From positions 4,216,501 to 4,280,500 of the forward strand of contig NZ_CP040094.1 in the NCBI RefSeq assembly GCF_013343235.1: a DNA stretch of 64,000 bases. Reading direction: 5' to 3'. This DNA is from Nostoc sp. TCL240-02 (GTDB taxonomy: Bacteria > Cyanobacteriota > Cyanobacteriia > Cyanobacteriales > Nostocaceae). Shown here in pieces: positions 35,971 through 45,359 of the stretch. A program made the position numbers and the translations under genes. The notes under the pieces are model-generated. The model made no database searches, was not told the DNA's origin, and was given only the letters and a program-made list of their open reading frames with translations. Every line of letters starts with the position of its first letter. Position 1 is the first letter of the stretch.

Positions 35971-36807
35971 TCAGTATTTAGACAGTAAACTTTCAGTTAC
36001 CCATTTATACCAATTATCTAACCCTACACCAGTAGTTGCAGAAACCTGAAAAATCTGAATTTGGGGATTTACCTGCACAGCATATTCTATGCATTTTTGA
36101 GCATCAAAATTTACATAAGGCAACAAATCAATTTTAGTGATAATCATTACATCACTAGCACGGAATATATGCGGGTATTTTAGCGGCTTATCTTCTCCTT
36201 CTGTGACGGAGAGAATCACGACTTTTGCATTTTCTCCCAAATCAAATAAGGCTGGACAAACCAAATTTCCCACATTTTCAATCATCACAATTGAGTCCAG
36301 GGGCGGATTCAGTTGTTGTAAACCCCTGTCTATCATTGATGCATCTAAATGACAGCCTGTTCCGGTATTTATTTGGATGACTTTAGAGCCTGTTTCTTTA
36401 ATTTTTTTGGCATCATTAGCAGTTTCTTGGTCGCCTTCAATGACGCTAATAGATAATTGATGTTTTAAATCATTAATGGTTCGCGTTAAAAGAGTTGTTT
36501 TACCTGAACCCGGAGAACTCATTAAATTTAAAGCGAGAATATTTCGACCTTTAAACCATCCGCGATTTTGGGCAGCTAGGAAGTTATTCTTTGCCAATAT
36601 ATCCTGTTCTAAGGATATCGTTGTATTGTGTATATTGGCATGAATTTGAGGCGCTTCTATATGAATGTCGTGATTGTGGGAATGCGTGATGACAGTACCA
36701 TCTGGTAGAGTGTGGGTATGATGATGGTGATTATGTTCCATTTCATCTGTTTCTAAATTGGTAATTTTAGCTTCGCCATCATCAGAACAACCGCAGGTTA
36801 CACACAT
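35971..36807 (-). CDS. hypB: Hydrogenase nickel incorporation GTPase HypB
   Basis: A GTPase that delivers Ni to the hydrogenase large-subunit precursor together with HypA. Of 278 residues, the first part has the metal site CVTCGCSDD and a His-rich stretch (HNHHHHTHTLPDG, then THSHNHDIHIE) that can store nickel. G1 is NLMSSPGSGKTTLL (about 90-103), ISVIEGDQETANDA follows, and IITKIDLL (about 223-230) gives guanine specificity. It is last of the extended hyp operon, and its start overlaps the end of hypA by 10 bases, so translation is coupled. Confidence 0.96.
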   Translation of the reverse strand: MCVTCGCSDDGEAKITNLETDEMEHNHHHHTHTLPDGTVITHSHNHDIHIEAPQIHANIHNTTISLEQDILAKNNFLAAQNRGWFKGRNILALNLMSSPGSGKTTLLTRTINDLKHQLSISVIEGDQETANDAKKIKETGSKVIQINTGTGCHLDASMIDRGLQQLNPPLDSIVMIENVGNLVCPALFDLGENAKVVILSVTEGEDKPLKYPHIFRASDVMIITKIDLLPYVNFDAQKCIEYAVQVNPQIQIFQVSATTGVGLDNWYKWVTESLLSKY

Positions 36808-37139
36808 AATTCCTCTATTTCTATTTCTTTAATTTTCAGTTCTTCACCAGTAATTAAATCTAATTGAACGCTACCGCAGCTACAGATACCATAAGGTTTA
36901 TCTAGAACATTCTCTGCACCACATTGCCGACATTTTGCTAAACCGGGAATTTCTAATATTTCTAATATCGCCCCTTCTAAAACTGTACCTTGAGTGCAAA
37001 TATCAAAACAAAATCGGATAGCATCGGGCATAATGGCTGAAAGTTTGCCAATTTCTAATAAAACTCGCTGCACTTTTGCGCCTTTGGCGTGTTCAGTCAC
37101 AATTGCCACAATATTTTGGGTAATTCCAAGTTCGTGCAT
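36798..37139 (-). CDS. hypA: Hydrogenase maturation nickel metallochaperone HypA
   Basis: A 113-residue Ni/Zn chaperone from the ATG at 37139 (MHELGITQNIV), whose His2 is the nickel ligand; a frame start nine codons upstream is not needed. The zinc site has CRQCGAEN and GICSCGS, a C-x2-C and a C-x-C pair. It works with HypB to insert nickel. The upstream in-frame extension overlaps the end of hypE, showing tight packing of the operon. Confidence 0.95.
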   Translation of the reverse strand: MHELGITQNIVAIVTEHAKGAKVQRVLLEIGKLSAIMPDAIRFCFDICTQGTVLEGAILEILEIPGLAKCRQCGAENVLDKPYGICSCGSVQLDLITGEELKIKEIEIEELCV

Positions 37140-37159
37140 ACTATAAAATCTATTAAAAA

Positions 37160-38263
37160 TTAACAAATTCGTGGCAATTGGTCGCCTACCAACATATCAA
37201 CAATCCTTTCAGCACCAAAAAGTGTTTTTAACAATAAGATACCTGGAGGTGAAGAAATAACTTCGCCAATAATACAAGCATCTTTACCTGCTGGGTGTAA
37301 TTTCATAGCGGATAACACTTTGCCAGCATTCTCTTTTTGAACCACTACAACTAACTTACCTTCATTAGCTAGATATAATGGGTCTAAACCGAGAATTTCG
37401 CAAACTCCGTTGACTTCTTCACGCACTGGGATAGATTCTTCAAAAAGACGAATTCCCACATTAGAACTGAGGGCAAATTCATTTAAAACTGTAGCTAAAC
37501 CACCGCGTGTTGCATCTCGCATAGCATGAACTTGTGGGCATATATGGAGAATAGTTTCTACTAAACTATGCAACGGCTGACAGTCACTTTCAATATTAGT
37601 ATCTAAGGCTAATTCCCCACGGGCAATTAAAATTGCTGTCCCATGATTGCCTATTTCACCATTAATTATTATTACATCTCCAGGTTTTATATTGTGGGCG
37701 GAAATGTTAACTCCTCGTGGGATGATACCAATGCCAGCAGTATTAATAAAGAGTTTATCGGCAGCACCTCGATGTACAACTTTTGTGTCACCAGTGACAA
37801 TTTGAACACCAGCTTTTTCTGCGGCTGCTTTCATACTGGTTGCGACGCGGCGTAAGGTTTCGACAGGTAATCCTTCTTCTAAAATTACACTGCAAGTTAG
37901 ATATAAAGGTTTAGCACCACTGACAGCTAAATCATTAACTGTACCGTTTACGGCTAATTCTCCTATATCACTACCGGGGAAAAATAACGGGTCTACAACA
38001 TAAGAATCTGTTGTAAATGCGAGTCTGTCTCCTTGTTGCAAGAGACTGGCTAAATTAAAGCTAGCTTGGTCTTCTAATTGGGAAAGAATTAGATTATCAA
38101 AATTGCTGACAAAAATATCATCTATTAAATCGCGCATGGCTTTACCGCCGCTACCATGTGCGAGAGTTATATGAGTTTCTTGGACTTTAGTTTGGCGACG
38201 ACGGACTTTTTCTATTTTTTGGAATAGGGGATTTTGGATTGGGTTTGTGGGGGAAATATTCAT
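37160..38263 (-). CDS. hypE: Hydrogenase maturation protein HypE
   Basis: Makes the cyanide ligands of the Fe(CN)2CO site by dehydrating a thiocarboxamide on its C-terminal cysteine. The 367 residues end in PRIC, the reactive tail. LAHGSGGKAMRDLI (about 33-46) and the ATP-binding AIR-synthase-like fold (GSDIGELAVNGTVNDLAVSG in the middle) are intact. The carbamoyl group comes from HypF, encoded in the same operon. The gap to hypD holds a CGCAAAGG-type repeat. Confidence 0.95.
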   Translation of the reverse strand: MNISPTNPIQNPLFQKIEKVRRRQTKVQETHITLAHGSGGKAMRDLIDDIFVSNFDNLILSQLEDQASFNLASLLQQGDRLAFTTDSYVVDPLFFPGSDIGELAVNGTVNDLAVSGAKPLYLTCSVILEEGLPVETLRRVATSMKAAAEKAGVQIVTGDTKVVHRGAADKLFINTAGIGIIPRGVNISAHNIKPGDVIIINGEIGNHGTAILIARGELALDTNIESDCQPLHSLVETILHICPQVHAMRDATRGGLATVLNEFALSSNVGIRLFEESIPVREEVNGVCEILGLDPLYLANEGKLVVVVQKENAGKVLSAMKLHPAGKDACIIGEVISSPPGILLLKTLFGAERIVDMLVGDQLPRIC

Positions 38264-38269
38264 ATTAAA

Positions 38270-38318
38270 TTTTTTTTAAACGCAAAGGGACGCAGAGGGA
38301 AGCGCAGAGGTACGCTGA
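38270..38318. repeat. CGCAAAGGGACGC repeat between hypD and hypE
   Basis: TTTTTTTTAAACGCAAAGG, GACGCAGAGGGAAGCGCAGAGG and TACGC: the same element as at 7514-7560, and related to 39930-39990 and 63195-63275. It occupies the intergenic space of the hyp operon. Confidence 0.6.
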
Positions 38319-38321
38319 GTG

Positions 38322-39500
38322 TTATTCTGAGGAGAAGCCGCAGGCGGGGAGGGGTTCTTGAGTTATTTTTGGTTTTTGGGCCATTGTTCTTTTGGCAATG
38401 GTGGAGAGTCGCCCATATTTGTAATAAGCTGCACAAGCACCTTCAGAAGATACCATGCAAGCACCGATTGGTGTTTCTGGTGTGCAAGCTGTACCGAATA
38501 CTTTGCACTCCCAAGGTTTTAAGACTCCTTTAAGGATTTCTCCACATTTACAAGCTTTATGGTCGGCTACTTTGAAATTTGGAATGGTAAATTTAAGTTC
38601 GGCATCGAATTGGGCATATTCAGGTTGAATTTTTAATCCTGAATAGGGGATGTCACCTAAGCCGCGCCAATCAAAACTATCTCGAACGGCGAAAACTTTA
38701 TTTATGGCTTGGAGGGCTACTGTGTTCCCAGTTTTTTCTACAATTCGGTTATATTGGTTTTCAACTTCGCAACGATTTTCTGTTAGCTGTTGCAATAGCA
38801 TCCAAATTGATTGGAGAATATCTAAGGGTTCAAATCCTGATACGACAATCGGCTTATTATATTGTTGGGAAATGAATTGGTATGGGTCACTGCCAATTAC
38901 CATACTGACATGACCAGGCCCAACAAATCCATCTAGTTGCAAGTCGGGATTATCTAATAGTGCTTTGAGGGCGGGAATCACGAGAACGTGATTGCTAAAC
39001 ATACTAAAGTTATGAATTTCTTCGGCTGCTGCTTGCAGAATGGTGAAAGCGGTGCTGGGGGCTGTGGTTTCAAAGCCTAAAGCGAAGAAAACTACTTCTT
39101 TGTCGGGGTTATCTCTGGCAATTTGCAGGCTATCTAGGGGAGAGTACACCATACGGATGTCTGCACCTTGTGCCCTAGCTTGCAGTAAAGTGGTTTTAGA
39201 ACCAGGAACTCGCATTGCGTCGCCAAAGGTGGCAAAAATGACGTTATGATTTTGGGAGATTGCGATCGCATCATCTAATCTCCCTTTTGGCATAACGCAT
39301 ACTGGACAACCAGGCCCATGAATTAGTTCAATGGTTTGGGGTAAGATTTCTTCGATGCCATATTTAAAAATGGAATGGGTATGTCCGCCGCATACTTCCA
39401 TTATTTTGATGGGTTTCTCTAGCCGATTGCATAATTTGGCGATTTCGCGGCGTAAGGCTTCTGCTTTTTCCGGTTCGCGGAATTCGTCAACATATTTCAT
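38322..39500 (-). CDS. hypD: Hydrogenase maturation protein HypD
   Basis: An iron-sulfur scaffold on which Fe receives CN and CO ligands, acting with HypC. Of 392 residues, key motifs are EVCGGHTHSIFKYG (about 39-52), HGPGCPVCVMP (about 61-71), ALGFETTAPST and the C-terminal [4Fe-4S] cysteines (CKCGEILKG, ACTPETPIGACMVSSEG). The C-terminus runs on a few residues beyond the usual end, close to the repeat at 38270-38318. It is flanked by hypC upstream and hypE downstream. Confidence 0.95.
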   Translation of the reverse strand: MKYVDEFREPEKAEALRREIAKLCNRLEKPIKIMEVCGGHTHSIFKYGIEEILPQTIELIHGPGCPVCVMPKGRLDDAIAISQNHNVIFATFGDAMRVPGSKTTLLQARAQGADIRMVYSPLDSLQIARDNPDKEVVFFALGFETTAPSTAFTILQAAAEEIHNFSMFSNHVLVIPALKALLDNPDLQLDGFVGPGHVSMVIGSDPYQFISQQYNKPIVVSGFEPLDILQSIWMLLQQLTENRCEVENQYNRIVEKTGNTVALQAINKVFAVRDSFDWRGLGDIPYSGLKIQPEYAQFDAELKFTIPNFKVADHKACKCGEILKGVLKPWECKVFGTACTPETPIGACMVSSEGACAAYYKYGRLSTIAKRTMAQKPKITQEPLPACGFSSE

Positions 39501-39539
39501 AAGGTTTAGGGAATAGTAAGCTTTATGCCAATACGGTAT

Positions 39540-39648
39540 TTCTCTCTTCTCTCTGTGCCGCGCTAGTTGCTACCTTGCGGGAACGCTAAAAGCGAACAAG
39601 TCGGGGAACCCGCCCAACGCACTGGCTTCTCTGCGCCTCTGCGGTTCG
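39540..39648. repeat. Dispersed GC-rich repeat between hypC and hypD
   Basis: Holds GTGCCGCGCTAGTTGC, CTTGCGGGAACGC, CGAACAAGTCGGGGAACCCG and TCTGCGCCTCTGCGGTTCG. It runs up to the hypC stop codon. Several hyp intergenic gaps carry related DNA. Confidence 0.55.
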
Positions 39649-39909
39649 TTAAGTACTAATCCCTGCTTGTGCTGCTGCTAATTCTTGAAGGAGTTGTAAT
39701 GTTTCTGCTGCTTCTTGTTCGTTAATTCGATTCATCGCAAAGCCAACATGGACTAATACCCAATCGCCAATACAAGCTTCAGGGGGATGTTGTTCATCTA
39801 CGATACAAGCAATATTTACTTCGCGCTTAACACCACCAATGTTAACTAGGGCTAATTTATGGTTAACGTTGGTAATTTCTATAATTTGTCCGGGGATTCC
39901 TAAGCACAT
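39649..39909 (-). CDS. hypC: Hydrogenase maturation chaperone HypC
   Basis: An 86-residue chaperone with the invariant MCLGIPGQIIEI start; Cys2, exposed after Met removal, binds the Fe precursor on HypD and then the HupL precursor. GDWVLVHVGFAMNRI is the conserved second motif. It sits between hypF and hypD. Confidence 0.95.
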   Translation of the reverse strand: MCLGIPGQIIEITNVNHKLALVNIGGVKREVNIACIVDEQHPPEACIGDWVLVHVGFAMNRINEQEAAETLQLLQELAAAQAGIST

Positions 39910-39914
39910 TTTTT

Positions 39915-40018
39915 TATTTTTAAGATAAACGTAGACGCTTCGGCTTGCCGCAGGCTACCGCAGAGGCGCGGAGGGCACAGAGAGAATTATTTAGGAGAAA
40001 AAAGTTGTAAAATAAATA
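39915..40018. repeat. Repeat between hypF and hypC
   Basis: Contains AAACGTAGACGCTTCGG, CTTGCCGCAGGCTACCGC and AGAGGCGCGGAGGGCACAG, a rearranged relative of the repeats at 7514 and 38270. Confidence 0.5.
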
Positions 40019-42385
40019 TCAACACTCATGTATTAATTGTGCGGCTGCAATCACTGCTTGTCCTAAAGATAAACCGCCGTCATTAGCTGGAACTAAGCTG
40101 TGAGTCAGTACTTTTATTCCCAATGTTTGTAATCGTTTGGTAACTTGCTCTAACAATATACAATTTTGAAATACTCCTCCTGTTAAAGCTACCTGATTAA
40201 TCAGATTTTTTTGGGAAAGATGCTTAACTATTTCCACAATCGCATTAGCTAAACCTTTGTGAAATTTTGCAGCTATAACTGGCTGTGGAATCTGCTGCTG
40301 TAAGTCCTTGAGCAAGGCTTGCCACATTGGACGCGGGTCTATACAATAAATACTATCTGAAAAGCTAAAACTAAAAGAGTATATTGGCGTTTCTTTATCA
40401 TTATTTAAGCTGCTAACATCTACTATAGCTTCAAGTGCGATCGCAGCTTGTCCTTCATAGCTACATTCATCTCTATAAATACCGATAGCCGCCGCCACTG
40501 CATCGAACAACCGCCCCACAGAAGATGCTGGAGGTGAGTTAATTTTCTTCTCCATAAGTTGATTGAGTAGTTTTAGTGGTTTTTTATTCAGAAATTTTAC
40601 GATTTCTAAATCAGCATACTGTTTTTGGCAATCATCCCAAAGATTAGCAGCTATTAATTGGGCGTAGGTATTACGCCAAGGCTGATAAGTTGCCTGTTCA
40701 CCACCAATCATTGCTACTGCTTTAAATGTTGCTAGTCGCTGAAACTTTCGATAATCTGCTACAAGAAATTCTCCACCCCAGAGTGTGCCATTATCACCGT
40801 AACCTAAACCATCTAAAGCAATACCTAATACTGGAGGTGAATCTAAAGGAATTCCATTTTCTGCCATACAAGCAGCAATATGGGCGTGATGATGTTGGAT
40901 TTGATGAATTGGAATTTGATTTGTATCTGCTAGTTCTTTCCCAAGTTTGCTTGAAAGATATTCAGGATGTTTATCAATGGCAATTACTTCTGGTTTATGT
41001 TCAAATAAATTTAAGTATAAATTTAAAGTCTCTTGGTAAGCATTGAAAGCCGCAACATTTTCTAAATCTCCCAGATGTTGAGATAGAATCGCTTCTCCTT
41101 CACGCAATAAACAAAAGGTATTTTTTAATTCACTACCCATTGCTAAAATTTGCGGTACATCGTGAAATCCCGCCGGTAAACTAATTGATGCTGGTGCATA
41201 TCCTCTGGCACGGCGAATTGTTTGGGTTTTATCGCTGATAACTCTTACTACTGAATCATCTACTCGATTAATAATCTCTCGATTGTGAAAGATAAAATAA
41301 TCAGCAATTGCCCCTAATTTTTCTCTTGCTTCATCATTATCAATACATTGTGGTTCATCAGCAAGATTACCACTTGTTAAAACAATTGGGCGATTCATTC
41401 GCCGCAAAATTAAATGATGTAAGGGCGTATAAGGTAACATAAAACCAAGGGTATTTTGCCCGGATGCTACCGATGGTGCTACTATTTTTTTACCTATTGC
41501 TTGTAATAAAACAATTGGTGCAGCAGAACTTGTCAATAATTCTTTTTCTTTAGCGTTGACAGTACAATATTGTTCAATTATCTCAATATCTCGCGCCATT
41601 AAAGCAAATGGTTTGTGATAGCGCTTTTTATGCTGACGGAGTTTTTGTACAGCAGTTTCTTGAGTTGCATCGCAAGCCAGATGAATACCACTTAACCCTT
41701 TAATTGCGACAATCTCGCCTTTTTGCAACAAAGTACAAACGGCATCCACATCATCTAGCATGGAAAACATGGAAGCAGTAACCGATTTACCATCAGCACG
41801 TTCTAACCAAGCTGAAGGGCCGCAAACATGGCAAGCTACAGGTTGGGCGTGAAAACGGCGGTTTTCGACATCATAGTATTCCTTTGCACATTTGGGACAT
41901 ATCACAAACGCAGACATACTGGTATTGTATCTGTCATAAGGAATGGCACGAATAATACTCAAGCGGGGGCCGCAATGAGTGCAATTAGTAAAGGGGTAGC
42001 GATAAAAGCGGCTGAAAGGGTCAAATATTTCTTGTTGACACTGGGGACAAGTGGCTGCATCAGGAGTAATTTCTGTGTTAATGGCATTACTAACACTAGT
42101 AGAAATCACAAAATTATCAAATTTAAATTCGCCTTCATAAGGAGTTCTAGTTAGTTTGTTAATTTTTGCTAGTGGTGGACATTCTGTTTGCAATCTGGTA
42201 ACAAATTCTGTTAATGCTTCCTCACTACCAGATACCCGAATTAATACACCTTCACCATCATTACAAACATCTCCGCGCAAACCGCAAGCTTTAGCCAGAC
42301 GATATACGGTAGGGCGAAATCCTACTCCCTGAACAGTACCGCGAACTCTAATTTCTTCAGTCGCCATATAAATTTGACTTTCCAA
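40019..42385 (-). CDS. hypF: Carbamoyltransferase HypF
   Basis: Activates carbamoyl phosphate and passes the carbamoyl group to HypE. Its 788 residues carry all domains: acylphosphatase (VRGTVQGVGFRPTVYRLAK, about 14-32), two zinc-finger-like motifs (CPQCQQEIF with CTHCGPR; CPKCAKEYY with CHVCGP, about 112-190), YrdC-like (PFALMARDIE, about 235-245) and a Kae1-like carbamoyltransferase part with HHHAHIAACMAENG (about 490) and VALTGGVFQNC near 735. No truncation is seen. It follows the NHL-repeat gene by nine bases. Confidence 0.95.
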   Translation of the reverse strand: MESQIYMATEEIRVRGTVQGVGFRPTVYRLAKACGLRGDVCNDGEGVLIRVSGSEEALTEFVTRLQTECPPLAKINKLTRTPYEGEFKFDNFVISTSVSNAINTEITPDAATCPQCQQEIFDPFSRFYRYPFTNCTHCGPRLSIIRAIPYDRYNTSMSAFVICPKCAKEYYDVENRRFHAQPVACHVCGPSAWLERADGKSVTASMFSMLDDVDAVCTLLQKGEIVAIKGLSGIHLACDATQETAVQKLRQHKKRYHKPFALMARDIEIIEQYCTVNAKEKELLTSSAAPIVLLQAIGKKIVAPSVASGQNTLGFMLPYTPLHHLILRRMNRPIVLTSGNLADEPQCIDNDEAREKLGAIADYFIFHNREIINRVDDSVVRVISDKTQTIRRARGYAPASISLPAGFHDVPQILAMGSELKNTFCLLREGEAILSQHLGDLENVAAFNAYQETLNLYLNLFEHKPEVIAIDKHPEYLSSKLGKELADTNQIPIHQIQHHHAHIAACMAENGIPLDSPPVLGIALDGLGYGDNGTLWGGEFLVADYRKFQRLATFKAVAMIGGEQATYQPWRNTYAQLIAANLWDDCQKQYADLEIVKFLNKKPLKLLNQLMEKKINSPPASSVGRLFDAVAAAIGIYRDECSYEGQAAIALEAIVDVSSLNNDKETPIYSFSFSFSDSIYCIDPRPMWQALLKDLQQQIPQPVIAAKFHKGLANAIVEIVKHLSQKNLINQVALTGGVFQNCILLEQVTKRLQTLGIKVLTHSLVPANDGGLSLGQAVIAAAQLIHEC

Positions 42386-42394
42386 AATTACGAA

Positions 42395-43609
42395 TTACGA
42401 ATTATTAAACTGCCACAACAAAATTCGGTTATTTCCAGAATCAGCTATTACCAACCTATTGCCACAAATTTTTATCCCGTAACACCAATTTAAACTATCT
42501 CGTTTAGGCAATCTGTAATTACGATTTTCACCTTTACTTTGAAAATTTATTTGTCCTGCCAACCCATCTGCCATTACACCTTGCAGTGATAAAATTGATT
42601 CTGGCTTTCTCCATCCTAACAAACGAGAATTAGCAGTATCTGCAACTACTAACCAATCGCCAGCCACCGCCACACCATAAGGCATACTTAAACTACTAGC
42701 GCTAGGATAATAAACTCCTTGATTCATTTCCACAAAATCAAAGCTTTTTTGTCCTAAAACCACTGCACAAGGAGTATTATTTTCTGTAGGTATTCCTTGC
42801 CAAATCATTACTCGGTGATTACCTGCATCGCTGACAACCAAATTATCTCCCCAAAAAGCGATGTCGTGACACCATCGCATACTCGCTGCGGTTGGAGAAT
42901 CACCGCCGTTTTCATTGCGAGATATCATATCTGGTTGTCCCAAAACTAAATCAGCAGGTTGACCATTTTCTGTTGGTAATTGATGCCAAATTAATAGCCT
43001 TCGATTACCAGTGTCAGCAATAAATAGCCGTCCTTGATGATAGTAAACACCATAAGGCCAGTGCATTGTACTAGCAGATGCTTGCTGATTTCCTCGATTT
43101 GGTTCATTATCGGTAAAATTAACTTGCCCTAATACCAAATCTGCTGGAACATTGTTATCTTCTGGTAAGCTTTTCCAAATCAAAACCCGATGATTCCAAG
43201 CATCGGCTACAGCTAACCCTTCGCTGCAAGCACAAATCCCTGTTGGTACACTTAAAGTTGCCCTTCCCGGTATATTTTTAGCATTTTGTCCTTCATGATA
43301 AAAATCTGGTTGTCCAATTACCCAATCAGCCGGTTGACTATCTCTGGTGGGTAAATTTTGCCATCCTAATAATCGATGATGTCCTGTATCTGATACCCAT
43401 AAAGGACCAGTTTCTGATAATAAACAAGCACCACGAGGCCCAAACATATTTGTCGCATTAGGCGCTACAGGTATGACTAATTGTTCTGGTTCAATAATGT
43501 TACCTAAAATTACCTCTGCACCTTGAGGTGATAGAGGCAAATTTTGAAAATTTTCTGTTGCTTCTAGCGGTAATTGTGATATGGAATTATTTATGATTGG
43601 GATATCCAT
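42395..43609 (-). CDS. NHL-repeat protein of the extended hyp operon
   Basis: A 404-residue beta-propeller protein. At least five blades have the pattern VSDTGHHRLLGWQNLPT, VADAWNHRVLIWKSLP, IADTGNRRLLIWHQLP, VSDAGNHRVMIWQGIP and IADSGNNRILLWQF. No signal peptide or membrane segment is visible. It corresponds in place to the NHL gene I recall at the same position of the extended hyp operon of Nostoc PCC 7120 (alr0693). NHL propellers bind proteins; a role in maturing the small subunit has been proposed for these accessory genes. A repeat array separates it from the NifU/Rieske gene. Confidence 0.85.
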   Translation of the reverse strand: MDIPIINNSISQLPLEATENFQNLPLSPQGAEVILGNIIEPEQLVIPVAPNATNMFGPRGACLLSETGPLWVSDTGHHRLLGWQNLPTRDSQPADWVIGQPDFYHEGQNAKNIPGRATLSVPTGICACSEGLAVADAWNHRVLIWKSLPEDNNVPADLVLGQVNFTDNEPNRGNQQASASTMHWPYGVYYHQGRLFIADTGNRRLLIWHQLPTENGQPADLVLGQPDMISRNENGGDSPTAASMRWCHDIAFWGDNLVVSDAGNHRVMIWQGIPTENNTPCAVVLGQKSFDFVEMNQGVYYPSASSLSMPYGVAVAGDWLVVADTANSRLLGWRKPESILSLQGVMADGLAGQINFQSKGENRNYRLPKRDSLNWCYGIKICGNRLVIADSGNNRILLWQFNNS

Positions 43610-43734
43610 GAACCGCAGATAGACGCTGATATTTATTTAAAAACATTAATGTTGATTAGCGTGTAACAACAGTAACGGTTTTGCATTATACTTTTTTTAA
43701 ATTTAGTTAAAACCTTTAATTAATTTTGATATTA

Positions 43735-44175
43735 ATCAAGCCTAAAAAATTAAGTTATCCTTTAGTAACTTTTGCAACATAGCGAATTTTTGGCATGAGT
43801 GCGCGATATACTGAAATGAGTAAGCAAACTGGGGTTTGAGAAAGTAAAATCTTCTTTTACTTGCGGAAAACACTAAAATGAGTAAGTCAAATGACCTTTT
43901 GCTTGCGGAAAACACCAAAATGAGTAAGCAAACTGGAGTTTGAATAAGTAAAAGCTTCTTTTGCTTGCGGAAAACACTAAAATGAATAAGCAAACTGGGG
44001 TTTGAATAAGTCAAATGACCTTTTGAGAAAGTAATATGCCTTTTTACTTTCTCAAAACGCTAAAATCAATACCTGAATTACTTAAATGAGAATGAATTCA
44101 GAAATATTGAGAAAGTATTTAGGCAATTTACTTGCACAAAATACTAAAATGAATGCGCGAACTACTGAAATGAAA
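43735..44175. repeat. Complex tandem repeat array inside the hyp operon
   Basis: At least four copies of a unit with GCTTGCGGAAAACACTAAAA, TGAGTAAGCAAACTGGGG and TTTGAATAAGTAAAAG, alternating with a variant holding AAGTCAAATGACCTTTTG. The 3' part grades into shorter pieces (CTTTCTCAAAACGC). Neighbouring pieces are inverse of each other (TACTTTCTCAAAA against TTTTGAGAAAGTA), so RNA from it would fold. A 90-codon frame at 43742-44014 is made only of this repeat. It fills the 630-base gap between the NHL and NifU/Rieske genes. Confidence 0.85.
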
Positions 44176-44238
44176 AAGCAAAGTAGCTGTGATTGACTAG
44201 TCGCCAAGTATATTTGCTGAAATGTCACCTTCGCATTA

Positions 44239-45105
44239 TCATTTTTGCATTTTCACAAAAACCTTATCGCCTTTAATCTTGACTGGGTATGACTGAAGCG
44301 AAATATCAGGCGCAGTTAAGCATTCACCTGTCTCTAATTTGTACTGGAATCCGTGGGAAGGACAGGTAATAATACCATCTTCAATTTTACCCTTTTCTAA
44401 GGGAGATCCTAGATGACTGCAAGCATTCCGGTAGCATTTTACTGTAGTACCTTGACGATGTAAAATTAGTGAAGTACCAGCAAGTTGTACTGTCACTACA
44501 CTAAATTCAGGAACTTCATCAAGGGTCGCTACTTTCATCCAAGTACAAGTTATTTTTGCAGAGAATGGACTGATTAAACTAGAATTAGCATTGTTAACAG
44601 TAGAACTGTTATTAACTGCCACTACTTTGATAATTTCGGGGCAATGGTTTTTTATTGCTTGTTCTACTCCCTGAGATAAAGTTAAATTAGAAGTCGGACA
44701 ACTGCTGCAAGTTCCGATTAATCTAACTTCTACTGTATCTGGTGGTTTAATTGCCACTAATTCTACATCACCGTTATGGCTTTTTAAGCCTGGGCGAACT
44801 TCTTCAAGCGCTGTCTGAATGCGTTGTGAAAGCGGAGGTTTTGGTGGTTTAACTAGTTCGTGATACAGTAGCACTGCATAGACTATTTCATCTGCAACTG
44901 CATGGCGCAAAGCTGGCATTGATTCTTCTTTCAGACTTTTAATCAAGCTAGTCAATGCAGCTTTATGCAAAGCTTCTATTGCTCTTTTTAAACCCACTGC
45001 TACACACCGTTGGCTTTCATCCCACTCGGATATAATTGCCTCAAAACGATTAATTTCCTGAACTAATTCTTCAAGATTGGGCATAGAGAATTGGGCATGG
45101 GGCAT
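44239..45105 (-). CDS. NifU C-terminal domain fused to a Rieske domain
   Basis: A 288-residue fusion. After a helical N-terminus (about 1-90), a NifU/Nfu scaffold domain (about 95-165) has LKSHNGDVELVAIK and the cluster-binding GTCSSCPTS. After a Ser/Asn-rich linker, a Rieske domain (about 190-285) has CYRNACSHLGSPL and CPSHGFQYKLETGECL, i.e. the CxH and CxxH pairs that hold a [2Fe-2S] cluster. This matches the NifU-like gene of the extended hyp operon in Nostoc PCC 7120 (alr0692, from memory). A role in giving HupS its Fe-S clusters is plausible. Starts at residue 1 or 8 are possible. Confidence 0.88.
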   Translation of the reverse strand: MPHAQFSMPNLEELVQEINRFEAIISEWDESQRCVAVGLKRAIEALHKAALTSLIKSLKEESMPALRHAVADEIVYAVLLYHELVKPPKPPLSQRIQTALEEVRPGLKSHNGDVELVAIKPPDTVEVRLIGTCSSCPTSNLTLSQGVEQAIKNHCPEIIKVVAVNNSSTVNNANSSLISPFSAKITCTWMKVATLDEVPEFSVVTVQLAGTSLILHRQGTTVKCYRNACSHLGSPLEKGKIEDGIITCPSHGFQYKLETGECLTAPDISLQSYPVKIKGDKVFVKMQK

Positions 45106-45126
45106 TGGTTATTCACAAAGGACAAT

Positions 45127-45351
45127 TCACTTCATTTTGAAGTCTTTGAGGAGAAATGGCATAATTATGCCTGTCACTAAGCTAGATAATATTATTGGTA
45201 AGTAGAAGGGAATCGGTGCTTGTGCGAGTAAAACTAGTAGTAAGAAACCTACAGCAATACCAATAGTAGTTTGCTTGACAAAATACACTGGGTTGCGTAG
45301 TAGCTTTCCTTTAAAAAATAACTTGGCAGAAAACCAACCTATCTCTAACAT
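45127..45351 (-). CDS. Small membrane protein of the extended hyp operon
   Basis: A 74-residue protein with two hydrophobic segments (GIAVGFLLLVLLAQAPI and FYLPIILSSLVTGIIMPFLL) and basic flanks. It starts after TTAGGAGAAAAT, a good ribosome site. It is like the small genes at this place in Nostoc PCC 7120 (asr0689/asr0690, from memory). It could anchor the hydrogenase or its maturation factors to the membrane; HupS itself has no membrane anchor here. Confidence 0.75.
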   Translation of the reverse strand: MLEIGWFSAKLFFKGKLLRNPVYFVKQTTIGIAVGFLLLVLLAQAPIPFYLPIILSSLVTGIIMPFLLKDFKMK

Positions 45352-45359
45352 ATTTTCTC

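Noticed and set aside
43742..44014. 90-codon minus-strand frame
   Set aside because: Made entirely of the tandem repeat between the NHL and NifU/Rieske genes.
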